Assembly (NCBI RefSeq): GCF_023065955.2
Contig: NW_026622952.1
Span: 28,506,313-28,570,312 of the forward strand
Length of the DNA: 64,000 bases
Direction of reading: 5' to 3'
Origin: Ursus arctos
Lineage: Eukaryota; Chordata; Mammalia; Carnivora; Ursidae
Shown here: positions 13,401 to 27,700 of the stretch, one piece after another
Layout: every line of letters begins with the position of its first letter
Position numbering within the stretch: position 1 is the stretch's first letter
The notes under the pieces: model-generated
Databases searched by the model: none
Seen by the model: the letters and a program-made list of their open reading frames with translations, nothing else
What the model was told of the DNA's origin: nothing
Translations under genes and position numbers: made by a program

Positions 13401-16400
13401 ACATAACTACACAAGCTATGTGCCCTGGTGGGTGGGCATGCGGAAGGAAGGCTGTGTTGACTAACCACACGTGCCTTCACATGATCAAGAGTCGTAGCTG
13501 CCTTGGCTTCTGCCCACCTCCCAACCATCTCTGTCCACATTGCATTCACACTACCTGATCACACCAAATGTACTTTAGACATTCAAGCATCCCTAAAGTC
13601 TGAACTTCTGTATGCTGATGCATGTCGTATGTGGTTGGGCAGCTTTTTCTAGTAACTGTGTACTTGTTGATACAATGGAGTTCACACTTTTTCTTCCAAA
13701 TTCTAGGGGCATCTGTAAATTGTATAAATTTCAGGCAAGATTTGAGTAAACAGTTAATCCTTGAACCACACAGATGTTAGGGGTACTGAACCCCCACCCA
13801 GTCAGTACTCTATGTTTAACTTTTGATTCTCCCAAAACTTACCTACTGATAGCCTGCTGTTGACCAGAAGCTTTACCGATAACATAGTCAACATATGTTT
13901 TGTATATGTATTATATACTGTATTATTACAATAAAATAAGCTAGAGGGAAAAAATGTTATTAAGAAAATCATAAAGAAGAAAAAATACATTTACACTATT
14001 GTACTATATTTATTTTTAAAAAAAGTCTGCATGTAAGTGGACCCATGCAGTTTAAACCCATGTTATTCAAGGGTCAACTGTACTTTGATCAAAATAATAT
14101 TCTGAAATTGGTCAGCTATCAATAATTAGCAAAAAATTAATTAAAAATTTCATTAAATTCCAGGCTGCTTGTGAGGGAAGCATGCAGACCTTACATGTTT
14201 CTACACCTAAAGGATCTTCATCTTCTGATGATATCTACAAGGAAGACTTTAATGAGTGAGCATTTTATTCTTTGTGTGGGGTCATATTTTAGTGGTTGGT
14301 TTCCCTGCAGGAGGTTTTGGGAACCATGCAGTTCATCTTTCTTTGCGTACAGAGGGTTTGGCTGTGTCACCTCGTTTCTCACTGCAGTTCTGCTCCACCT
14401 CGGCCCCTCCCTAGGTGAACAGGGCAACGTCAGGCACGGAGATGCACACTACACATGTTTTATGTCTCTTCCAGAGAAGCAAAATGCATTCTAGTAAAGA
14501 GATTGCAAATAAAGCACCTTAGTACTTTTAAGTTGATCGAACCTGTTTAGGGTGGAGGGGCAGTGAAAATACAGGTGTGCTGTTTATTAATGTTTCGCTG
14601 TAAAGTCAAGGTAGATAATGTCTCAGTGACATTGTTCATAATCCCAAGACCCCAGAATTGGTGTTGGGAATAAAAATTAGGCTTTTGAAGAAGAAATACA
14701 GATACATATGTTTTAAAAGAAATGGAAATTAGAATTCTTCAGCCTTTTGACCCGTGTAAAATCTAATAGTCTACTTTCCTATGCCATACCTAATGGCTTC
14801 TATTATTGCTCTAGAAAATTTGATATTAAGCTTTTAGGATGCTTATCAAGTAAAAAAGAGTCATAAAATGTTAAGCAAATAATGTGTTGCGACCAATATA
14901 CTCCTTCCTGGTTCTTTGCTGCTATTCTCTGCCATTTCTAAATTGGAACATACACTACCCATATTTTGTGTCACCACCTAAGTTTTGAAAAGTTACAGTT
15001 CAACCTATAACTCTTCTAAGATTGACTGTCCCTACAGCTGAGTTATAAATGATTCAATGTAAGATCGTAAATTTTGAAAGGCTTTTCTTCTGACATTTGT
15101 TGGGGAAGGTGAGTTTGTCTGCTAAGTCTACTTTCTTGATTTTCTTTTCACCCAAAAATCAGGCTTTATACTTGAATCATAGATATCAAATTAAGTCTGA
15201 TTTGATCCTTTAATCAACTTCTTATAAAAGGGCATTAGTCCATTTTATGGTGGAATCCTTGTGTTTATAGAGAATATATACTTTTTTCTTTTCTAGACTC
15301 CTGCACAAAGTCAGTGAAGAACTGGCAGAATGGTATTTTCAGGACGGTCGTGCTGTGCTAGCGGCCTGCTGCCAGCTAGCTGTAGATAACACTGAGGTAC
15401 ATTTCACATTGGTATATGTGAATGAAAAGTTCTTAAGATGTGTCATGGTGTTTGAGTGGAAAAAATATGGCAACTTCTGTGTGAGATCTGATTGTGCCTG
15501 CTTCCACGCCTGAGCTTTCCATGCCTGAGCTGCCACGCCTCCTAAGCACACATAAACTCTATAGACCATGAGATCTTTTTTTTTAATTTATTTATTTTTA
15601 TCACAAGATACATGTTTGTAACAACCTTACTTTAAGTATGTCATCCTGTGTGAGAAGCAGTAGTGTGGTAAAGGGAAAAAAAGGTCTGGACTGGGACTCA
15701 GAATACCTGATCTTTGAAAGCGCTTATTTTTAAGTATACTTTAGTATATTCTTCACAAGTTATGTTTTTAAGGTAGTTTCCATTTGACCCACTAATCTAA
15801 TAAGAAAACTGACTGAAGGTTATAGAGGGGAGGGGGTGAAGTGATGGGGTAACCGGGTGATGGGTATTAAGGAGGGCACATGTGGTGATGAGCACTGGGT
15901 GTTATACACAACTAATGAATCGTTGAACACTACATCAAAAACTAATGATGTACTGTATGCTGGCTAACTGAACATAATAATAAAAAAAAGAAAAAAGGAA
16001 AAGAAAAGAAAATGCAGAGTAAAATTTTTGATAGAATTGTAAAAAAAAAAGAAAAATGTGAAGTAAGGATGGATTCTATTTTTCATGTATCCTTAGATAT
16101 TGTATATTTAAGGGATAATTGATAATCATTGCATACTATTGAGAAAGCTTTTAAGAATTTACATTGTTTTGTGATAGACAAATTGAAGGGCATGTTGAGG
16201 ATATGGCAGAAAGACTGTTATTAATTATAAAAATATTACTAAGGGTTTTAAACTTAAATTCTGACCTTATAAAAATTTCCTGTGTGTCCCTTTATGACGA
16301 GCTTTTCCATCTGGAAATTGCATTTATACTTACATAAGTGTTTCATAGGAATATGACATTCAATATTTTATAAGAATGATTGATTATAGGTTAATACTAC

Positions 16401-19400
16401 TTTATCTACTTTATGAGCTTGGCGGGGAATGATGATCCAATCCAGCATCTATGAAACTGAAGAAATTATTTTCTTATTGAGCAAGCTTGCTATGGCATAC
16501 CTGATTCGCGGAAATGAGCTGGAGTTGGCCGTCTGTGTGGGCACAGTGCTGGGGGGCGCTGCAGCACCTGCGACCCACTATGCCCTGGAGTTGTTGGCAA
16601 GAAAATGCATGATGATTCCAACATGGTAAGAATTTCTAAATTCAAAGAATGATTCTATAGTGATGGGATACGTTTTTTTAAATATTATAAGTTGCATTTG
16701 ATGTGTGTTGGGAGAATACGGCATCGCCTTTTTTAAAAATAAAAGCAGATTGCGGGAGGAAACTGTTCTATGACAAGGAAATAATAGTGGGAACCACCTG
16801 GTTATATAATGAAATCTTCCATGACCCATTCTGACGCAGGGCAGGTGCACACAAAACATCATGAAATAAATGCGTGCTTCTTTAGCTAATCAGGACCACA
16901 CATTTCCATATTTTAAATTCTATATATCTGCACTCATTCTCATCGGATCTTGTGTCTTAGTTTAAGTTTTGGAAAATAAAGTCACTTTTCTAATGAAGAG
17001 TAATAACATGGTGTAGCCGGAGACTGGGAACAGGCCATTTCCCCAAACTCAGGCAGCTCACTAAGAAATCAGCCCGGGAAAGTCCGTGTCACAGCAGTTC
17101 TCACTCCCGTCTGAAGCACCCTGATCTCAGGGCAGGCAGTCCTTCCTTACGGAGCCACCCCAGGAAAGAGACGATGCTGAGTCAATAGATTTTTGTTGAA
17201 TAAAGGCGATTTTGGACTTTTATCTTCTCTTTCCCCAAAGTACTTAGAACCTCAGGAAGTTTCTAAGTAAATGTGTTCTCAGGTCTTGCACCTCTTTCCC
17301 ACCATGCGCCCCATGCACACACGTACCACTCTTACAATGGAGCTAGGCAGACTCCACTGTTGAATTCTATAGATAACAATAATATTCATAATAAGGACAG
17401 CTAACTGAGCCTTCTACACTGCGTACCGTGTGCCTAGCACTGTTCTAAGCACTTTACATGTAATAACTCACTAGATACTATGCTGTAGATACTGATTTGC
17501 CTCAGGGCTCAGTCAGTGCTAGAGCCAAGATTCGAGGTTACATCAACTGGCTGCGAAGTTTGCACGAGCTACTGTCGTAGTTCAGACTGCTGTAACAAAA
17601 CAGACTGGATGGCTTATAAACAACAGAAATGTATTTCTCACAGTTCTGGGGGCTGAGAAGTCCAAGGTCAGGATGCTGGCAGATGTGGCGTCTGATGAGA
17701 GCTGGCTTCCTGGTCTTCCTTGGCCATCTTCTTGCTGTGCTCACTTGTGGAAAGGATGAGCTAGATTTAAGGGCCCTAATTCCATTCATGGGGGCTCAGC
17801 GCTCAGGACTTAATCACCTCCCAAAGGCCCCACTTCTAAACACCATTATATTGGGGACTAGATTTCAATATAGGAATTTGGGGGGCAACACAAGCATCCA
17901 GTCTATGGCAGCTGTCACACTGTACCACCTCCTTAATCTGTGGCTAAGTCCGCAAAGAAGCAACACTTCCCATTTTCCTCTTCTTTCTGGATCTGGGGGT
18001 TTCATAGTGAATCAGGAATCTCAGGGTTTTATATTACCATATCTTACGCTCATATAAGAGCTCCCTCTCCCAACCCAAATGTAGCAGCACCCCACCGTCA
18101 GCCTTAGACTTAAATGTCTTAAATGCCCACCATCCTCAGAGAGCACCCAGTTTTCCCTCTGTCAGGAAGGATAGCAGTCACTTACATGCTTACCGTGACT
18201 TGCCTTGGACCCATCCCAAAGCATGAGGTTTAACTCAGATTATTCATTCACAAAGGTGACTGACTCCAGCCTAAAAGTCATCATCTAATCTAAATAAAAT
18301 ATGATTAGTTTTTGGGTTTTTTTTTTTTAGGTGAGGGTAAGAAGTAGCAAAACAGAATTAGAAATTAAATTTAAGTGAGATCTAAAAAAATCTTTCAACT
18401 GACTATATGTCTTAGTTGCTTTTAATATAAAACAATTTTCCATTTCCTTGTAACTGCCCCAGGAGGTTTCCTTTATCCATAAATATGTGCACCAGAAACT
18501 AGGATAAAGTTCAAATTCTGAAATTTGTGGTGCCGATCAGGTTTATTTCCAGGGGCAATCTGTAATCCTCATGGGTATTCATAGAGCTCCAGAAATTTAA
18601 GTAAAAATGGATAGCTGCATAATTTCAAGAGAATGTTCATAATTTGTAAACCAAGTGTACTTTGCCTTTTTTACATTTACTGGTAAAAATTTCCTTCGTC
18701 TTGGTTCTCGTTGCATATTATCCATGTTATTCATATTTAAAATCATTTTCTTTTTAGCTTTCCATCTGTTGGATACAGGTATTATCTAGTTTTATAAAAA
18801 CATTTAATTAAAAAGCTCATGTTTTATTTTAGTTTTAGAATATTAACTCTATATTAAGAACTGCTCATTACCTGTTCTTGCTTCATTGTTTTACAGAATG
18901 CTAGTTCATTTATAGAATTTATAACATATAAAACCTAACTACAAAGTAATAAGAACAGTTCCTGTAGCCTAGATGCAAAATCAGTCCCAATTTTATACTT
19001 AAAACTTGTGTAATAAAAAAACTGCGACTTTCTACAGTACAAAATGAGAGTTAACTAAGCAAGTGAAAAGGCCGTTCTGTAGCAAAATTCAAGATTTTAG
19101 ATTATTTGGTAGGTCCGTATCATTATAAATATATACATTTTCTCCATGTGGTGTACTAAATTTTCAATAAATGATAAATTACACTAAAGAGTGAATAAAA
19201 TTAGCTAGCATTGCTGTAAATTTCAGTGTATCAGGACATTATACTACAGTGAGAAAGTCAGGCTTTTGTCTGTAGTTCATGGAAGTTTGAATAGAAGTTT
19301 AGCACAGCTCTTTTATGCACTGTAAAAGCAAATGGTAATTTCTATATTCTCATGGACATAATTGAATACTGCTATTAAATGTTGGTATCAGAAAATATAG

Positions 19401-21716
19401 TCATTTAAACCTTTTAGCAAGAACAGATGAATTACCCTAATTTGAGATTTGTAAAAACACTCTAAAGATTTACCTGCTCCATGATAATGGAATATTTGAC
19501 ACAAACAATTTGTCTCTATTCCTGTTCTATGTCCATGATACTCTTGATTAAACATCTTTTAATGTCTTTAAAATAATTTGTTCATATAAATGACCAACGT
19601 ACATTTTACTGAAGGCTTCACAAAGAAGGTGAAGGAGGATTTTACTCTCAGAAGTCTGCCCATCAGAAATTCACATGTGGAGTATTATCTATTCTTAAGT
19701 TATGCTCGATATGTCATATATCAGTTTCTTGAAAATGGAATAATAACATCTCGAACCATTAAAAGTTAGTGTCTTCTCAGTTATGATGTATGCAACCAAA
19801 AACTCTTTACCTAGTGATTTTTAAAAAGTAGTATACAAAATATTTTTAATGTAAAGCTGTTAAGTCCATACAAAACTTTACTAAAATACCTAATTTTAAG
19901 TGTTTTATTCCATTTATTGAATCTTTAAAAAGTAAATCAGAAAATTGCATTTCTTTTTTTTTTTTTTTAAAGATTTTATTTATTTATTTGACAGAGAGAG
20001 AGCCAGTGAGAGAGCAAACACAAGCAGGGGGAGTGGGAGAGGAAGAAGCAGGCTCCCAGCAGAGCAGGGAGCCCGACGTGGGGCTCAATCCCAGGACCCT
20101 GGGATCATGCCCTGAGCTGAAGGCAGAAGCTTAACGACTGAGCCACCCAGGCGCCCCAGAAAATTGCATTTCTGTCTTTGATTTCCACCTAAAGTTTAGG
20201 AGAGGTGCAGAATACCCAAAATTCTAAACTTCAAACATCTAAGTATTCTGTTGGTTTTGATGAACTGGCTTATCCAGCCGAGGTTTGCTAGCATAACTAA
20301 AGCTGATGAGAATTAGCTTTCACAAAGTGTGCTTTATAATTCACTCCAAAGAACATATCTTTTACTACTTAGTTTGGTTAGACAATTATTCTGTAATAAC
20401 AAAATTAATTGTAAATATATAAAGATTCATTTAGATTTTTAAAAAATTATAGAAATTTCATAATCCAGTTATCCTTCATGCTCTTCAGTTTCTGTCATCT
20501 ACCTTTAGAAGACTTTCATAATTAGGTAAGGAATTAGTACTGTTTATATAAGTAGAAAATCGAGGGAGGTGGTAAGGTTTTCTTCCTTTGAAATAGCTCT
20601 AAATGTTATTTTTAGATTTTTTTTTCCCTTAACTGAAGTTTCCCCCTTTGTTATGTGCATAGGAATCTGGCAGCCGATCTTCTCCTGATGACTCCTGATA
20701 ATGAACTACAGTTAGTTAAACTCTGTGCTTTCTACCCAGGGTGTACTGAAGAGATAAATGAGCTTCACGAGAAGGTACGCGAAGGATATTACATACTCCA
20801 GTTTGGAATGCAGTGCTATGATGTAACTAATTTTAGGTTCGGGCACATAGAGATTCAGGCAGAGAAACAAACATATCCCTTTATAACCCTTTTATAAATA
20901 TAACAGAAATGATAACAATATGTGACATTTGCTGAGCTTCTACTGTATGCTTGGAACAGTTCTAGATTTTCACATAGATTTGTGTTTTACCCAACTCTCA
21001 TGAAACCCTGAAAAGCAGGGGATATTGTTCCATTTTACAAAGAAAGTGAGCTCAGAAAAGGTAAGGAACTGCCCTTAGTTAAAGGTGGAGTGTGAATTTC
21101 AGCTTCAGCATGTCTGCCTCTCATCCCAAGCCCTTCCCACTCTGCCGCTCTGTACCGTAAGGAACATTATGCTAACTTTTTAAAAATAGGCAATTTAGGA
21201 TCCTTAAAAGTATAATGAAATTCACATGCATTACTCTAAAGTGCTTTAAAGAATTACTCCTTTGTAGAATATAGGAATTTATGTACCAAGATTATATATA
21301 AAAACAACCAAAATATTCAATAATCGGAAGATTGTTTATGTAAATTGGAGTACATTTCTGTATTTCAGTGCTTTTACTCCATTAAAAAGATCATGAAGTT
21401 CTATTTTTATGACATCGGTAGATGACTATAAAACAGTTATATAAAAAGCAGAATATGAAATATGCACACGCATGTGATTTTCATTTTGAAAATAACTGTG
21501 TACATATTTATGTTATTTATAGCATATTTAAGGAGATATGTACAGTTATTTTAAGAAAAATGTAAGACATAATAAAACATTTTCTTATCTTTAACTCCAA
21601 AAATAACAATGTTTTGTTTCACTTTTATGACTTTGAATTTGTCCTCCAGGGCTGAGTGGCCTTATTCATTCAACAATGGATACTTACTAAGTATTATGAT
21701 AGCACAAATAGACCAG

Positions 21717-21753
<37 letters not shown>

Positions 21754-24700
21754 AGCGAACATATGTGTGAGTGTGTGAGCAGGTATGTGTGAGTGAGTGT
21801 GAGTGTGAGTGACTTGAGTGTGTGATAATAGGGAAAATACCTGTGAAAGGATAAGTGTGCACAGTGACCAGTGGGTTGTGAGATTTTGGGTGATCGAACT
21901 TCATTATACACTTTGTATTCTGTGAATTATTTTTTAAATGAGCTGCACTTACTTTTACAAACATGACAAATAAGAGCTACTTCCATGCTGAAATTAAAAT
22001 AGGGAAGGAAGTAGGAACTTTACACTTGCTGCATAGTGCCTTTTTTTTTTAAGTTTTATTTATTGATATGAGAAAGAGCGAGAGAGCAGGAGCAGGGGGA
22101 AGAGGAGGGGAAGGGGGGGAGGCCAGAGAGAGGGAGAAGACACCCCACTGAGTGCATAGCCCTAAACCAGGTTCAATCCCAGGACCCTGAGATCAGGACC
22201 TGAGACGAAGTCCAACATCTAACCCACTGAGCACCCAGGCGCCCTGCCTAGTGCTTCAAGCGTAACCCACATATCTTCTGAGGTGAGAACAGCAGGTGCT
22301 AATATTGGGGCTTAGAGAGGCAAAATATTTGTCTGTGTTTACACACTGGTAATGACATGGGTAAGATGGCATTCACATAGTCTTTTCATCACATATTCTA
22401 AAAGGATGGAATCAGGCTTTCTGGTCAGACTTCATTAATAACTCTTTAGAAAGACTAGTCAGCATGTGTAAAGGTGTTACTACCTTTGGACAATTTCACA
22501 AGTAATGCTAAAAATTATATCTTCAAATATTATGTTAATTTATATAACTTTGGGAATTTTACAGGAATGATAATCTTACTCTTCTTATATTTTATTTGAG
22601 AATAAAATTTCAATAGAAACCATTATTTTATTCCGTTTACTCTTTGAGCATGTATCAAAGTGAAGAAACTTTATCTATCCAGGCATAGTACCTAGCACAT
22701 AGTAGTTACTCAGTAAATAACTGGCATTTAGTAAATGAAGATGGGGAAACAATATGAAATGTTATAGGTATGAAAGCTCCTTTAGTTTGTTGTAATTTTT
22801 TTAAGAGAGATTGAGGAATCTAAAATGTTCAGTTTACCAAATTTTTATCTATTTTTTATGCTTTTATTTAACTTCCATGTTGTTACCATACAGTGTAATA
22901 TTAGTTTCAGGTGTACAATGTAGACATTCATCACTTCCATACAACACCCGGTGCTCCTCACAGCAAGGGCGCTCCTTAGTCCCCATCACCTGTTTCACCC
23001 ACCCCCCACCCACTTTAAATCACAGAAGTTATGAAACTCTTGAATAAATGCATTAATACATAGATCAGATAAACCATCTTAGTAACTTGAGGGGACATAA
23101 AGGGGAAAAGTACGAAGGGAAGAAAGTGACGATCTCAAAGGCGAACGGAGGGATGACCTTCTATGATTGAATGGCGGCGCGTAGTCACAACCCAGAATCC
23201 CGTCTGCTGTGGGAGCCCCTTCTCACAGTTGCCCAAGACCCGCGAGACAAAGCGTTAAGCTATTTATAGGTGTTGCTTAGAAACAAACGAGCAAACTTTT
23301 CACACTCCACTTCAAACATCATGAGCACATCAGATTTGGATATAAAAGATAACTTAATTCCTGCCTACACTGTGGAAGCAGAACTTACCTGAGGGAGGAA
23401 CAGACTCTCCATTTCAACAGGAAAAAAAATTGTTTGAAAAGAATGGGGAGTATTGCTTTGCCTTTTATAGTAATGAAATCTCATAGGTTCAAATCTCCAT
23501 TTGGTAGCATTTCACAATGTCAGAGCTAAAAACTTTGAGAAGTTGTATGCGTTCTGCCTTCGTGCTTGAAATGATGTGGCTTTGTCTCAAAGACCAAGTG
23601 AAATTAAACTCCAGGGTGTAGAGGCCATGGAAGAGCGTATCGTTGATGTTTTCTACATTTAATGTGGTTTCTGGCATCGGTCAGTATATCTTGAAATAAC
23701 AAATCTCAGCATTTTTTTTCTAAATTACACGTGTGAAAACTAATTCCGATATCGCAGTCAGGACAATTTTCCTTCCACCTCTTTTATTAGATATTTATGT
23801 GATGAAAAACTATTAACTCTTTCGGTAATACCCTATTTACTGTATAAGATATTTTCATAAGTGCATGCTCTTAATACAGATTATCTCATTTACATCTATT
23901 TTGAGTGACTAGCATACTAGACATACTGGAAATGTTTAGTAGTTATACTGTTGCTTTTATCCCTATAAATTGTAGTAACGTCATCAAACCAATTACTTTT
24001 CAGTGCAAGCTACCCACAGTAGAGGAATGTATGCAGTTAGCAGAAACAGCCCATGCAGATGGTAATATATTTGAAACTGTGAAATATTACTTGTTAAGTC
24101 AGGAACCTGAAAAAGCCCTTCCTATTGGCATTGATTTCATCAAAGGTAAGTTTCTGGTTGTTAGTATAATCTAAAATCTACTCATTTATTTGATCTTTTC
24201 ATTAATATCGATAAGCAAACTTAAAACCAAGCTCTGGCCATCCTAAATTTAAAAAGTAAAGAGACTGCTAATTGTATGGTATGGGCACTTGAGAGAGGGT
24301 AAATATGCAAATACTTGTGATCTAAAAAATAAGGAGGTAGATGGGATTGACCAGAGGAGAATTAATTACATAAGTTAAAAATTGGATGAACATGTTTTAA
24401 TACTATTTCTTTTATTTTAATGTTTTTTTATTATATTATGTTAGTCACCATACAGTACATCCCTGGTTTCTGATGTAAAGTTCGATGATTCATTAGTTGC
24501 GTTAATACTATTTCTTAGAGAATCTCTTATTTGGTTTTATTTTGCCAGAAAATATCACTAGTTCAAATTGGACATTGGATGCCATTTATCCTGTTCTTGA
24601 CCTGTTGAGTTATATTCGTACTGAAAAATTAGTCTTGCATACATGTACTAAGTGAGTATATAATATATAACTGAACCTATGTAATGTTTTAAAATGGCTA

Positions 24701-27700
24701 TATTGTTTTTAGTGTTCAGATCACAAAATAAGATCATCCTGGACAGGTAGAGTCCCTTGTAGAAAAATTACATTTTTATTTGCTATTTTTTTTTTAAGAT
24801 TATTTATTTATCTTAGAGGGAGGGGAGTGAGGAGGGGGAGAGGAAGAAGGAGAGAGAGAATCTCACACAGACTCCAGGCTGAGCTCAGAGCCCAACTTGG
24901 GGCTCAGTCTCATGACTCTTGAGATCATGACCTGAGCCGAAACCAAGAATTGGACCGTTAACCTATGAGCTACCCAGGTGCCCCTTTATTTGCTGTTCTT
25001 AAGAAAAAATACAGAGGTCAATTTGAAACAGAAATAATCTTAGTGGTCCTATTTACTAATACCTAGAGTGTGTATGTTTATATATGTGTTTGTACACACA
25101 CACACACACACACACCCCTACCTGGCTCAAATAGGGCTAATTCAAAGCTTTGGGGTAGTCTTAGTTCTCAAGTCCTCTAGAAGCTAGTGGTCATATCTAT
25201 TAAATAGCCACTGTGTGCAAAGCATACTAGGCTGGGGGAAAAAGTGAAGGTGCTAGAAAGTGAAAAACAGACACCATCCCTGCATTCAGATATCATTTCA
25301 GGACACTGTTGTCCATAGAATGAAAGTTCCCAGAGACTGTGTGTAGTTTGTAAGGGAGGCTTTGGGCTATTTTTGCTTTAATGGCGTGTGTGGAAAAGAT
25401 GATGCCACAGCCTGGGAAACTTTGACAAGTTTCCCTAGCAAGAAATGGAGTGAGTATGCTCTGTCCTTTCCTAGAGCCTACACAGTATGCCAGGAATTCC
25501 TAAATTTGGCCTAATGAGGTACTTAGAGAAAAACTTACATGAAGAAACAGTCAAGGAATAGAGAAAAACAAGAAGGCAAGAGTTAAACATGATTTGTGGT
25601 ATAACATGATGTGTGACTAGGCGTTAACTTATGAATAAAACATCTTCAAGTTTGGAATTTTTTTTTTTTAGGATTTTATTTATTTGACAGAAACAGCCAG
25701 CGAGAGAGGGAACACAAGCAGGGGGAGTGGGAGAGGAAGAAGCAGGCTCATAGCGGAGGAGCCTGATGTGGGGCTGGATCCCATAACGCTGGGATCACGC
25801 CCTGAGCCGAAGGCAGACGCTTAACGGCTGCGCCACCCAGGCGCCCCTGGAAAATTCTCTAAACATACTTTGCTGTAAATGTCACTCATCAAAATATAGA
25901 GACACAAGTACAGTAACTACATATGTGAGTAGCGTTCTAGACCTCAAGTTATGGAATTAAAAATAAATAAATATATTCTCTTTTAGGGCTCGAAATGAAT
26001 TACTCATATTATGTGGTTATATTGGTGCATTATTGGCTATCAGAAGACAGTACCAAAGCATTGTTCCAGCACTTTATGAGTACACAAGGTAAAACTGATT
26101 CCTCTTCTGTTATGAAATGAGAGACATTCCTTTCACTAAGATAGTCTCCAGAAGGCACCAAATATATATTGTATGCATCTACTGATTCATTCAGCATGTA
26201 CTTTATAATAAAGCAGCAGTAAACTATAGGAATTAGAGGTGAATTAGGGTGTATATACTAGAAATCCTGATTCTAGCTTAAACACATGGGGTTTCTTGGT
26301 CTTACGTCAAGACACTTGAGGTCGGCCTTCTAGGGCTGTTAGAGCTGTTTGTGGAGTCCATCCAGAACCCAAATTCTTCCCTTCTTTTGACGCTGCCCTC
26401 CTTGGCTTCCTTCCACTTGCTTGAGGAACCCATGGTGACAGGATCTGCATTCTAAGCAGGAAGCAGAGAAGGGTGACTAGGATAGGGACCCCAAAGCATG
26501 AGGCCATCCGACATAGGCAGAAGAGGCCCACTTGGGTTATATCCCTTCAGCCAGAACTGTTGAAAGAACCTTGTTTTTAGAAGAAGCAGAGAAACTGGGT
26601 ATTTTAGCTTTCCGATCTCTAGAGTAGGAAAAGGCAAAGAGGATTTGTGAACAGCAGGTAACTCACTACTTTAGAGTCAGGCCTAACAGTCCCGCCAAAC
26701 TCCTCCATTTTCTGTCAGCTTGCTGAACTTTAGCCATTGTGCTTCAGACTTGCTATAACCAAAAAGAACCCTCGCCAAGCATCGTTTCCAAGTTGACTAG
26801 TTTGCTACACGGCGGAGTAGCTAACTCCTAGAAATGCCGAGAGGCTGTGGGTACAGGCAGTTATTCTGTGTGCCCTTCACGCGGGGCAGACTTTCTGTAA
26901 GAAAGCTTCCTCTTGCCTCCTTTCTCTTCCCTGTCTCGCTAAAGGTCGTGTGTCGGTGCCGGGCTGCCACCTGGAGCAGACTAAGGCACAGTGGGAAGTG
27001 AGAGTGCCGGGAAACTCAAGGAAAAATCTATTTCTGTGCAGGCAGCAGACCCAAATTCAAAAGCAACTTTTAACAACATTAAAATATCTTATGGGAGCAA
27101 TAGCATATACCACATGGAATGAAAATAGTATTTAATGAAATATGTTCCATTTATATAGAACTTGGATAATGAAAGTAAAGAGACAAAATGGTCCCTTGAA
27201 ATAGTAACAGAAATAAAAGGAGGCTTTTATATGTAAGGCAGGGGAGCTTGGGAGAATATATCTAAGCGTGCTAGTTTAGCACAAGAAATTCAGAAGGCTC
27301 TAATTGGAAGGAACTTACTTCCCTGATTATGGTCTGTTGTCTTGTGCTCAAGCTGATGCCCTGGCCCCTTATACTGAGCCCCCGGGCCTTTTCTCTTTGG
27401 CCCTCTTCTCCCTCCCTTCCTCACCTTCTCAGCTCGCTCTCCAGGTCTCCCTCCACCCCTCTCTCCGCTCAGTTCTCTGTCCTTCGAAACCTCACCATTT
27501 CTGTGGCTCTAGCCCTCACCTCCGTGGCAGTTTTTATTTTCAGGCGTCGCTCCTGTGGCTCGCCAAACTCTGGCCTCAACTCCGTGTGCTCAACATGAAA
27601 ATCCTCTTCCTCCCCAAGTCTGCTTCTTCTCCTGTGTTCTCTCTTTCTTTTGATTGTGTCACTGTGTTTCTGTTGCCCAGAATTACATGATCGGGGTCCT

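Larger units (their letters stand above)
16626..18757 (+). other. WDR17: WDR17 intron before the microexon
   Basis: Holds a MIR-like fragment (about 17385-17500) and an old interspersed repeat at about 17575-17930 (ggcttataaacaacagaaat). The latter generates a spurious 142-codon ORF. The rest is unassigned. Confidence 0.55.

Noticed and set aside
17629..18057. 142-codon plus-strand ORF
   Set aside because: It lies inside an old interspersed repeat in a WDR17 intron, with no domain or splice context.
21662..21964. Histidine/threonine-rich minus-strand ORFs
   Set aside because: These are translation of a TG/CA microsatellite.
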